NCBI GenBank assembly: GCA_027604685.1
Contig: JADHYX010000595.1
Coordinates: 1-10,077 of the forward strand
Length of the DNA stretch: 10,077 bases
Reading direction: 5' to 3'
From: Lobulomyces angularis
Lineage: Eukaryota > Chytridiomycota > Chytridiomycetes > Lobulomycetales > Lobulomycetaceae
This document shows positions 1 to 9,565 of this stretch, in pieces (the stretch's first letter is position 1; every line of letters starts with the position of its first letter). Position numbers and translations under genes: made by a program. The notes under the pieces are model-generated. The model was not told the DNA's origin, did no database searches, and was given only the letters and a program-made list of their open reading frames with translations.

Positions 1-16
1 TTTATTTTTTTTTTAG

Positions 17-988
17 CAAGTGAAATGTTTCCTAAAGAATGCCCTCCAATAATTTCATTTTCTCTTGGATCACTTGGCTTTCTATTACCCTTTAAATTTA
101 TAAATTTTAAAACTGTTTTAAAAAATATATTAACTGGAAAAAGCAATATAAATATTCTCCTTAGACAAAGGTTAAATTTAACATTAGGTGATAATAATAA
201 TAAGTCAAAAGATAATAATAGTAAAAGTTTTATTTCAATGAATGAAATTACACTGCATAGAGGATCAAAACCTCATTTAACTACTTTAAAAGTTTCTGTT
301 AACGAACAGTTTTTAACTGATGCTGTTTCTGATGGTTTAATTATCAGGTAATCCTTAGTGTAATTCTAGATTTTCATTTTTTTATTGCTTTTCTAGTTCT
401 GCAACGGGGAGTACAGCTTATAATCTTTCTAGTGGTGGACCAATAGTGTAAGTTAAAAAATTTTTTTTGTTTTTTATTATAAACGGATGTCTTTTTTATT
501 TAAACATACCTAATTTCTCTATCTTGCAGACATCCAAGTGTCAAATCTATTATTTTGACTCCGATTTGTCCTAGAAGGTAGAACAATTATCTGTTATTAA
601 ATCTAACTATTCTTTTAGTTTATCATTTAGAACGTTACTTTTACCCTCAGACTGTAATATTAAATTAAAAGTTTCCCAATCAAGTAGAATAGGTTGTGAA
701 GTTTCAGTTGGTAAGTAAAAAAATTTAAATTCACCTGGACAGATTTTTTTACTTTTTTTTATTCAGATGGAAAAAATGTTGGTGAAATAAATGATGGAGA
801 AGAAATTGTAGTAACAGAAAGTGATTTTCCTCTTCCAATGGTTGAGAGGGAAACGGAAGGTTGGATTGGTGACCTGAACAAAGTAAAAAAAAATTTGAAT
901 TTTTAATGTTTAATATTTTTTAAATCCTATATTTCCACTTTAGATTTTGAAATGGAATATTGGATTTGATAATTCAAACAATGTATGA
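17..988 (+). CDS. NADK: NAD(H) kinase, POS5/UTR1-like, 5' partial
   Basis: NAD kinase phosphorylates NAD(H) with ATP to give NADP(H). Exons are <17-347, 397-447, 530-577, 619-710, 767-882 and 944-988 (TGA); about 226 residues are visible. The window opens in the T-rich 3' end of an intron, so the N-terminus and the GGDG ATP-binding motif lie to the left. Seen in order: a PPIISFSLGSLGFLLPF block, an Asn/Lys-rich insert, NEITLHRGSKPHL, SDGLIISSATGSTAYNLSSG (the NAD-binding motif), HPSVKSIILTPICPRSLSFR, VSVDGKN, and the C-terminal tryptophan block ending ILKWN. The HRG..PHL block and ICPRSLSFR resemble fungal enzymes, especially mitochondrial POS5, so a mitochondrial NADH kinase is possible. The targeting peptide that would decide this is outside the window. 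The usual STPTGSTAY reads SSATGSTAY here. The remaining catalytic-core blocks look intact, so I regard it as functional. Confidence 0.93.
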
Positions 989-1209
989 AAAATGTTTTTT
1001 TTTTTTTTGGTGTAATATTTATCTGCTTATCTGCTTAGAATTATTGATTAAATAGAAAAGATTTTTTTTTTACTTCCTATTTTAACCTTAAGTATGAAAA
1101 AAAAAAAAATTTTTTTAACTAAATGTTAAACTTAATAAAATTTGGCTTAAGGAAAAAATTTGTTAAAAATAGAAAACTAAATTTTTTTTGTACAAAAAGA
1201 AAAAATAGT
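989..1209. other. Intergenic spacer, NAD kinase to Ctr
   Basis: This spacer of 221 bp separates two genes on the same strand, so it should carry the 3' UTR of the NAD kinase and the promoter of the transporter. It is dominated by A and T homopolymers: a T run just after 990, a T9 run near 1063 and an A run near 1100. A small tandem duplication (TATCTGCT twice) lies at 1020-1035. I see no other structure. Confidence 0.6.
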
Positions 1210-1945
1210 ATGCAGGGTATGAAGATGGATGGAATGAATGTTAAAGTAACTTCAAACGACATTGCTGAAGCTAATACAATTGGAACGCAACTTTTTTGGG
1301 CAACTTCATTTGTAAATAATTTTAAAATAATTTAATTTTGATAATTTGATGTAATATAATAATTATTTTTGAATAATAGTTAATAATGTGCTTAATTGAG
1401 AGGTATTCAAACTATATTCAACTAAAAAAGGAGTCTGAAGCTGAAAAACTTATACCTACTTACATACCAATTCAAGAATTTTTACAAAAAAATAAAAATG
1501 AGATTGAAGACTTTCAAAAACCGCATTCATTTCAAATCAATCAAAATTTGACATCCTCTAGTTACAATGACACAGTGGTTGAGAATGTCAACAACGTTGA
1601 TGCTACACTGGAAGTTAATAAAAACAGGGAAGTTTTAATTAAAACTTTTTTATGGACTTTTAATTTAGCTCTAAAATATTTTATCATGTTGGGAATTATG
1701 AGTTTTAATCCTCTATACTTTGTTTTTATCATTTTTGGACAAAGTTTTGGTTTTTATCTTACGGAATTGAGAATTAATGGGTAAGAAAAATATTTTGAAT
1801 CATTAACGTTACTTAAATTCTATCTTTAATCAAACATTTTAATTTTTTTTGACAATTTACTAAATTTTTTGTTTCCTAATTTATTTTAAGTGAAAGGGAA
1901 AAAGTTAAAAATTCTAGTACTTCACACAGTGGTGGTCCATGCTAA
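1210..1945 (+). CDS. CTR: Ctr-family (SLC31) copper transporter
   Basis: Ctr proteins are trimeric Cu(I) importers of the plasma or vacuolar membrane with three helices per subunit. Exons are 1210-1311, 1380-1780 and 1891-1945 (TAA), giving 185 aa. The N-terminus is methionine-rich (Met1, 4, 6 and 9). Helix 1 (about 22-42) is interrupted by a 68-bp phase-0 intron; splicing joins TSF to LIMCLIE and gives a continuous hydrophobic segment. A loop of about 75 residues, polar and Asn-rich, follows. Helix 2 (about 120-142) ends in the signature M-x3-M (Met137, Met141), directly followed by helix 3 with G-x3-G (Gly154, Gly158). The tail ends HSGGPC, with one His and one Cys that could bind copper. 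The start is placed at the Met-rich segment; an in-frame ATG at 1123 would add a basic, low-complexity 29-residue extension. Helices 2 and 3 are diagnostic. The short N-terminus is the weak point; a further 5' exon cannot be excluded. Confidence 0.84.
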
Positions 1946-2269
1946 GAAAAATTAGCGTTTCAAGTCAATTATTTGTAAACCGCTCTCTTTTAAAAAGTCT
2001 CGGTTTTTTTTTTTGAATTATCACCAGCTTCACAGTTAAAATCTGCTCTATTTATTTCCAAAGATATATATATTTTTTTTTTGCATTTAATTGATTTGTA
2101 TTTAATTTCTTTTTAAATAAATTTTGGTTTTTTTACAAGTATAAAAAAAAAAAAAAAAGATTTTGTAAACCATCATCAATAAAAAGCATCTTAATAACAC
2201 AGTTTTTAATAATTGACTACTTAATATATATTTTATAAAAAAACGTAATCAATTTAAAGTCTCATAAAA
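1946..2269. other. Intergenic spacer, Ctr to C2CD5
   Basis: This spacer of 324 bp is very AT-rich, with T and A homopolymers, including an A run of about 16 near 2143-2158. It should hold the Ctr 3' UTR and the C2CD5 promoter and 5' UTR. I see no conserved reading frame, RNA gene or convincing regulatory motif. Confidence 0.6.
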
Positions 2270-5200
2270 ATGCCGTGCATACTTAAAGTAAGAATTACTT
2301 CAGCTAGAGATCTGCCTATAATGGATAGAGCAACTGAAGCAGCTGGTATGTAAAATTTACTATATAAATAATTTTTTTTATATTTTTTTAAAATAAAGTT
2401 TTAATTTTTCCATAAAGATGCATTCGTTGAAGTAAAATTTGCAGATTTTGAACCTAAAAGAACCCAAATTGCTAAAAGAACTTTAAATCCAATTTGGAAT
2501 GAAGATTTTAGATTTGACGTTAGTGATGATTCTGGTTTTAAAAAATAAAAATAAAAAAAAATTAATCCAAACTTTCCATAAAATTTGTTCAAAAGATCTT
2601 CAAAATGAACCTCTTGAAATAAAAATTTTGGATCATGACACAATTACCTATAAGTATGATCAGTGAAATATTAAGATGTTTTGATTATCGTTCCATTTAA
2701 ACTTCAAAAAAATGATGTGAATAATGTAATTAAACTGTTATTTTTAGTGATGTTATTGGAACTGTATTCGTTGATTTGAATTCTCTTTTAAGTTGGGACA
2801 GCTGTTCTGAAATTAAAGGGTAATTAAAAGTAATCTTTTTGAATAAAAATATGTTATGAATTTTTTTTGCTACCATTATCTTTTTAGATGGTTCCCAATA
2901 TTTGATACTTTGAGAGGAATTAGAGGTGAACTTAATGCACAAGTTAAACTTCAGTATTTTGGAGATATTAATCCCTTTAAAGATAGCAGTACATCTGTTC
3001 AATTTTTTTCCATCAATTCTATACCCAGTACATACCAAGCGGTATCCTTATTAGGATTCGTATCAGCGCTGGATAGCGCAGATGATCCAGAATATGTAAG
3101 AATTTTCATTGCTGTTTGTCATTTTAATTTCCCTTTAGCATTGGAGTGACAACTTTCGAACACCGAGGACTTCAAATGAAGCAAGAACCCGATTAATGTA
3201 TCAGCTCTCCGGTCAACTACGACGTCAGTTAGGAAAAAGAGTTTTAGAAATGGGTGGAAACGCAGTCGTAGGATACAAGCAAGTATGAACACAGAAAAGA
3301 ATTAAATTATTATGAATATTTGATTAACTTGGCAAAGTTCTTTGACTTAGAAAGCGAGGAGCATATGATAATCGCAAGGGCTATTGGAACTGCAGTGAAA
3401 TTGGGAATTGATAACAGCATAGAGTTGAATACATCTACACTATCTCAAAAATGGAATTTAATGCAATCCCCTGTTTTAAGTCCCACAGCACTTCATACTT
3501 TGGTTAGTATGCAGCTATTTCCCCACAATTATTTATTTCTTTAGGAATCAACATTTCCTCCAATAACATCACCATTATTCACCCCGTTCAAAACTGACAA
3601 CGACCAAGCTGGAAATGCATCTCCTACAGATCAGCAGCACATATCCACATTGGATCTAGATATTGCAGGCAGAATTGAAAAACCTATTCAAATTTTGACG
3701 CTTGACACTTTTGCCTCCGCATGCATTTTAGGGAGTGGAGGTTTTGTTAGTGCCGTTAGTGTCAAGCTGATTGAAAATGATGATAAGGAACTAAGAATTA
3801 CCTGGTGGAACGAATTAAGAGATGAAATTAAATCTCATGCCAAGCAACTAAATTGCAACTACATCTTGGGCTACACTGAAACTATTACCATAGAGGATGA
3901 GTTGTGTGTGCTGCAATGTTCAGGAACAGCAACTGTTTGCGATATGAGTTTATTTGAAGCAGAAACTACTTCTAGAAAACTTAGCACTGGCAACAAAAGT
4001 CATTTTTATGGCACTGAATCAAAAAAAAATTCAAAAGATGATTTCGATGTTAACCCACCAAATGCTATGGAAAGTGACGTTGAAAAAAATATAGAAGAGG
4101 ATAAGGATGAAGATTATAATGTTAGAAAAAGTGTTTTTTCAAGCTCAAAGGATTATCAGCTTGTTGAAAAAAAAAAAAAAAAGAAAAGAAGATCTACAGG
4201 TTTTTATTATTTTTAATTTGTTTTTTATTGCTATTTTATAGGTTGTCAGTTCTGTCACATCACTTATCGGCGACAAGATTCTCCCTTCCCTATGGCGTTT
4301 TTTAAATGTAATTTTTGTAAAAAAAAACATGTTCCGGAAATACTATTATCTTCAATACAACCTCCAGATTATTTAGAAACTATTGGAAAAGGCTGTCTAA
4401 TTGAAGCTCATGGTACTTGAAAAAAACTTATTTATATAATTCATATTCTTTTTTTAAGTGTGTAGACCAAAAAAAATTAAGGTTGGAGATGTTAATGCTA
4501 CAATAGTGAGTGAAGCTATTCCTTTTATTCAGTATGATATACATTCTCAATTAACACACAAATTGCGAATTAATGGTTTGAATGCAGGTAATAAAAAGAT
4601 TTTTTGTTTTACAATTTTTTTTTTTTAATGTTGTTAGTCTTTGGTTTAAAAATTCAAATTTCTGTTGGAGAAAATATGATTACTGGAGTTGCAACTGGAA
4701 CCTCAATTTTTGTTAAAGGTGAATATTTTTATTGTAGGCAGCGTTTTTATCAAAAACATGTATTTATTAGCCCTGCCGTTACCGCCTTCACTAAAGGTGT
4801 TAAGAAATATTGATGTTGTTGATGAGGAAGATGTTAAACTATTGGAAGTGCAGAAAAAAATCCAAATTCAAAGTGAACAAAATAGAATGAAAATTGAAAG
4901 TGCCTTAAATGAGAAAGATATTATAGAAAATGTTGAAGCACTATTTGTCTCAAAAAAGGACACAGAAGCAGGAAGTGAAAGTATCATGCAGCAAAACAGT
5001 GATGAAGTGGCACCAAGTCGAAGCGACTTTCCCAAAAAAAAATCAACCACTGTTGGTCAATCTTCTCAAATTGATGGTGTGGAAGCAATCACAGATGTAT
5101 TATCCGAAGATGGCTCTAGTGGGGAGAGTAGTAGTGAAAGTGAATTTGATGAATTAATGAAAAGTGCTTCTAATTCATTACGGCACAGATTGGTTGTTGT

Positions 5201-6791
5201 TCAAATCGATGATGAGCAAGATGAGGACTTGGTTCTTTTATTGGATGTAATTTTACAAAATTTAAACATATAAAAAAATTATAACTTAATTTTTATTTAA
5301 TTATTTTTTCTTTACTAGCCTACTTTTCCAGTAGGATTTCAGCTTTTAAATCTGGAACCTACTGCCAATTTAATTTTTAATTCAGAGGAGCATAAAAAAA
5401 CTGGATCACAACAAAATTTTACAGAGAGGTCGCAATCAAAACTACAGTTGATTACACTGGTAAAATATATATGAAATGAAAAATTGTAAGTGTTTTTTAG
5501 GTTAAGCAAGGATTAATTCATTTACAACATCATCCAAACCGGCAGTTAGCAGAAATATTCAAAACGATGTACAAAGAAATCCAGCTACAATTATCCTATT
5601 TTAGTCCTTGTATAGTGGCAGGTATTGAATATTCTATCAAATTACCTCAAGAAAACGAAGTTCAAATAACGATGATAGCCGCCTGTATAGGGCAATCTCT
5701 TACACTTAATGATTTAGAGCCAGAATATCAGGAAGACGATAGCGTAAACCTTTTTAAATTAGAAAACTTAACAGACAGAAGTGGCTACGATAGCCCAAAA
5801 TCCTCGAAGCATGGATCTGCTTCGTTGAATGAATCATTTAAGTTCAGATTTTCAAAATTTCAAGCGAAACCATCAGCATTAAATGTATCTAAAGTGCCAA
5901 CGCCTATTGATGAAAAATTCAAAAGCCCATCAGTAAGTGAAGAAGATTTTAATCCAATCCAAGAAAATGATGAAGAATACAATTCCAAAAGTTTAAACGT
6001 TTCTAGCAGGTTTCACACCTCGCAGTCTGAGGGAATAGATCTGGAAAATGGAAATAGTCGGTCAAATATCTCCAATCCAAGGGAAAATACTGTTACTGAT
6101 ACCGGAGTCAGAAACAGTAACATGCCAAATAATAATATACCATTTGTGGAGTTGACCCCACTAAAATCAGTTCAAAATAGAAGAATTTTAAAATTTTTAG
6201 GAAGATTAAGTTTACATTTTGTAAAGGAAGCGAATATTGTGTTTGAAACTGGTCTTGGGTTAAGCGGGATGGTAACAAAAAATACGCATATTATTTTTTA
6301 AAAAAAATTAATTTAACAGGGAGGATTTACCCATGAATTTTGGTGTGAGGTTTATTCAGTGCTTCGGGCACATACAGCAGCACAAGGGGGAAATTGTTTA
6401 ATTGGGTAAAAATACTTTCGTCTCCAAATTTCCTCTTATTTTGTGATAGATTGACAATTGATCAAAATATTTTTTCTGAAAGTATAAAGAATCAAGGTTA
6501 TGCGTTACTGAGCTGCTCCGGTGATGTAGTCTTTTGTGATCCGGCTTCAGCATATGAAACTTTTGAAGAGGAAGATATGGGTAAAGGATTTGGAGAAAAG
6601 CTTTTCGGGGAAGTAATTGATTTCAATATTCTTGGTGGAAATAACATTGAAAGCAGTCAATGGCTGAAAGCTAGCAGAATCGGTATTATTATCTTTTATT
6701 TTTTGTTTTATAAATGTTTTTAGGATTGGATTTTTTTGGAAGGTTGAGTGAAACAACAAGTACGAGAAATTCTGCACTTAGTTTGAATTAA
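2270..6791 (+). CDS. C2CD5: C2 domain-containing protein 5 (C2CD5/CDP138) orthologue
   Basis: In mammals C2CD5 is a Ca2+- and phospholipid-binding protein acting in vesicle fusion, known from insulin-stimulated GLUT4 delivery. Exons: 2270-2345, 2418-2534, 2596-2653, 2748-2819, 2888-3095, 3139-3282, 3338-3502, 3545-4199, 4242-4412, 4459-4587, 4638-4718, 4771-5246, 5319-5459, 5501-6271, 6320-6405, 6450-6682, 6724-6791; 1216 aa, against about 1000 in human. The C2 domain (1 to about 110) has Asp19, 26, 77, 79 and 85 as likely calcium ligands, then GWFPIFDTLRGIRGE. YbjQ-like units lie at about 190-245 (GGNAVVGY), 340-415 (AWWxE-like WWNELRDEIKSHAK) and 1065-1150 (GGFTHEFW). CQFC and CNFC (500-524) look like a zinc ribbon, followed by IGKGCLIEA and GLKIQISVGEN (about 601-611). 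The extra length lies mainly in acidic and Ser-rich linkers. Orthology is clear along the whole length; the cellular role in this lineage is unknown. Confidence 0.95.
4167..4182 (+). repeat. Poly(A) tract of 16 inside C2CD5 exon 8
   Basis: Sixteen consecutive A residues lie within the coding part of exon 8. In frame they encode a lysine run that, with the next codons, gives a basic KKKKKKRRS stretch just before the exon 8/9 junction and the zinc-ribbon-like cysteines. The length of the run decides the frame. Read as given, the junction at 4199/4242 works perfectly, so the run is probably correct or off by a multiple of three. Confidence 0.85.
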
Positions 6792-6940
6792 AATTTCAAC
6801 TATTCTTTTCTCATAAAAATAATTTGAAGATGTGTAAAACAGAAAATAGAAATTTCATTGAATATAATTTTATACATATATTTCTCTATTAATTAATTCC
6901 TAAAGTACTTGAATTAAAAAAGTTTTTCTCGTTTTTAAAT
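6792..6940. other. Convergent 3' intergenic region
   Basis: Only 149 bp separate the stop codons of C2CD5 (plus) and SPAG16 (minus). The stretch is AT-rich with no gene. Both polyadenylation sites must lie here or in the opposite gene, so the two 3' UTRs probably overlap. AATAAT-type sequences are present, but I cannot assign a poly(A) signal with confidence. Confidence 0.7.
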
Positions 6941-9442
6941 TTAAGCCTGAAAAATTTTGAAAGTGCAATCTATCAAAGAAAATTAATAAAATTAAGTTGA
7001 AATTACAATATCTAGCATACCTGAACTGCATGTTACTAAAAATTCACCAGTTTTATCAAAAATTAGACCTTGCAAACTATTTCCATTATTATAATCCAGA
7101 TTCTTACTTTTGCTTTTTTCAACTGTGTTATAAAGTTTAACTAAGCCATCATTACCTAAATGATAATTAAATAACAATAGAGTGAGAAAATACAAAATAA
7201 AAAAAAGAAAAATTAATAAAATACCGGCTACTCCTAAAATGTTTCCGCTAGGATCAAAATTTATTTTATTTACTGGATATGGACCAAAATTTATTGACTC
7301 TAACTCAACTGAACTCTTTCTGATATCCCAAAATTTAACAACTATTTTTTTTTTATAAATAAAAAAATAAAAAATTATAATGAATACCTCCATCTGCATC
7401 GCAAGTTGCAAATTTTTCCCCAAAATTGTTAAATACTACATCATTAATGGAGTTTAGATGCCCATAAAATGTCTGATTTACTAAACCCGTCCTGCTATCC
7501 CAGAATGAAATAGTTTTATCACTGCTCCCTGTGAATATAGTATTTGTGTATGGTTGAAATCCCACTTGATTGACAGAGTCCGCATGGCCTCTTAAGGTTT
7601 GCCTGCATTTACCGCTAATAAATTAATTAGACTATTTATTGTTAACGATATTTTTAATACGTCTGCAAATCCCATAATTTGGCAGTGTGATCCATAGAAC
7701 CACTAATTAAGAAATCACCAGTGTCGTGGAAACCACAGCTATAATCATAAAATAATGAAAAAGGTCATTTATACCTCCATACTGGCTGTGTGTGGTCTGA
7801 AAGAGTTAAACTTGCTAATCCTTTAGTAAAATCCCAAATTTTAACAGTATGATCTCCACTTGAAGTTGCCAAATGTGTTCCCCTATTTTCCGGAACCATA
7901 AAGATATATGAAAGTATATTTTGTTAATTTTACCGTGGATGAAAATCACAGTTTGAAATCCAGTCTTTGTGTCCTTCACCACTCATTATCAACTCACCAC
8001 TTGGAAATGCAAACATTTTCCAAGTTTTATCATCACTAACAGTTGCCAAAATCATTTTTTTTGGATGAAAATTTATACTAAAAAAATAAATTTATTGAAA
8101 TTAAAAATAATTACACTAACTCTAAACTTTACGCTGAGATGGTTAATTCATGAGCCTTTATTGTTTGGATTAACTTCAATTTTTCAATTTTTGTAGGTTG
8201 AATTGATTCTTGATATCCAGGCGATCGATAAGGATTTTGTCTGTCCTCTACAGGAAATGATGATTCCTTTTGTTGAAAAGGCTGTTGTAATTGAGTGTTG
8301 TTTTTTTCTAAAATATTTTTTTTTGTTTTTTGTTGTTTACTACTTTTAACTGATGCTGCTACGTTAGATTGCTTTGTAGCACCACTGTTTTCTAGGCCTA
8401 CGATCTAATTTAAGTGTAAGAAAATTAAAAATTTGAAAAACTTGTAAAGTTACTTTAGAGGCTAATCTGTCCCTCTCCAACTTCGTCAACATTTTTTCTT
8501 TCATGCTTATTTCATATTTATGCTGCAATATTTTTAATGTTGGTTCATAATTTTCATAATGAGTCTTAAGTCTCCTTATGTCCTGAATTAATTTATTTTT
8601 TTCTTGAACCACCCGTTTGTGATGCATTCTATGAAAATCTCTCTCCTTTCTGAGTTTATCGTAAGTTGCTCTAGCATTACTTTAGATATAGGAAATTATT
8701 AAAGGCACAACAATTAAAATTTTATACTTGGCAATTTTTTTGTAATTTTCAACCTCTATCCTTGATTTTTTTAATACTTCCGCCAAATCCTGGTTCCTTT
8801 GGTAAACGTCAGGAACCAAGCTTACATCTTCTGGACTTAACTTTCCTTTATGTTGCATTTCATACCATTCATTCTGCGATAATAAGATATAAGTTGCATT
8901 TTTTTGCTCATTACCTGAAAAGCATCCAATGACTTTACAAGTCCTTTACTACATAAAAAATTTCTGATAAAATCATCGATAACTTCTGGCTTTTGTGCTA
9001 TTTCCACAACAGGATCATCATTTTTAGTAACTTCTGCTGATAAAAACAGATATAAAATACAATTAGAAGTTTTAAAAATGGTATGATGTTTTATTTTTTA
9101 AACATCAAATCTTTGAGTCGATATTTAAGATTTTTACCTCCAAAAAATGTTTGTTCATTATTATTTCGAATTGCTTTCTCTAAATCTTCATCTTCATCAA
9201 TATCTTCCAAATCTTCAAATTCATTGAGAGGAATTGTGTCGTATTCCAAAAATTCTTCGCTTTCTTCCACATCATCATCATTAAAAGAGTGCTCTATCAA
9301 AAAATTTATATAGTTTTAAAAACACTGTACCTTAATAAAATAAATTACCTTGAATGTAATATGAAGCTTTTTTATTTTCTTGTTCTAAATTATTTGACGA
9401 ATCGTTTAATTTTTTTGGAAGTTGCGGTAATGGTTTCAACAT
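6941..9442 (-). CDS. SPAG16: Sperm-associated antigen 16 / PF20, axonemal central-pair WD40 protein
   Basis: PF20/SPAG16 sits on the C2 microtubule side of the central pair and is needed for flagellar motility. Exons (transcript order): 9442-9349, 9293-9138, 9036-8915, 8873-8728, 8679-8454, 8404-8133, 8077-7934, 7882-7775, 7738-7661, 7614-7388, 7341-7225, 7155-7021, 6969-6941; 617 aa, close to 631 for human. The N-terminus (1-83) is acidic, with YYIQ and a YDTIPLNEFEDLED block. A PEVIDDFIRNFL...LDAFQNEWYEM segment follows (about 100-130), then a coiled coil with RKERDFHRMHHKRVVQEKNK and YEPTLKILQHKYE (about 180-240). A Gln/Lys-rich linker leads to seven WD40 repeats from about 332 to the end, for example GHADSVNQVGFQP...SSDKTISFWDS. 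The match to animal and algal PF20 is collinear. Its presence implies the organism builds a motile flagellum at some stage. The gene is complete, with the start fixed by the conserved N-terminal block. Confidence 0.96.
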
Positions 9443-9475
9443 GAGTGTAAAAAATGTTGAAAATAATTTTGAACT

Positions 9476-9483
9476 CCGCGCGA
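9476..9483. promoter_or_regulatory. Isolated GC-rich box upstream of SPAG16
   Basis: An 8-base CCGCGCGA stands alone in AT-rich sequence, 34 bp upstream of the SPAG16 start codon. On the gene's strand it reads TCGCGCGG, which resembles GC-rich promoter elements such as E2F/MBF-type sites. Position and composition are the only evidence. Confidence 0.22.
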
Positions 9484-9565
9484 TTTAGAAAATATTTATC
9501 TAAATCATCAATGTTGTTAATTAAGATTTTAAATAACTAATTAAATGATTAGTTAAAATATTTAA

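Noticed and set aside
1123..1209. An upstream in-frame ATG that would extend the copper transporter by 29 residues.
   Set aside because: The extra segment is basic low-complexity sequence with the composition of a 5' UTR. The family's Met-rich motif begins at 1210.
4719..4770. Reading straight through this stretch as coding, or splicing at the TAG ending at 4737.
   Set aside because: Only removing 4719-4770 joins TSIFVK to ALPLP, which matches the C2CD5 family residue for residue and keeps the frame.
7739..7774. The 36-bp intron as a possible misannotation, since it is unusually short.
   Set aside because: It has GTATAA and TATAG ends, contains an in-frame stop, and its removal joins HTQPVWS to CGFHDTGDF in the expected WD40 register, so I kept it.
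9421..9440. An imperfect palindrome (GTTGCGGTAATGGTTTCAAC) resembling an RFX X-box, expected for ciliary genes.
   Set aside because: The half-site spacing does not fit the X-box consensus, and it lies inside the SPAG16 coding start, where it encodes conserved-looking sequence.
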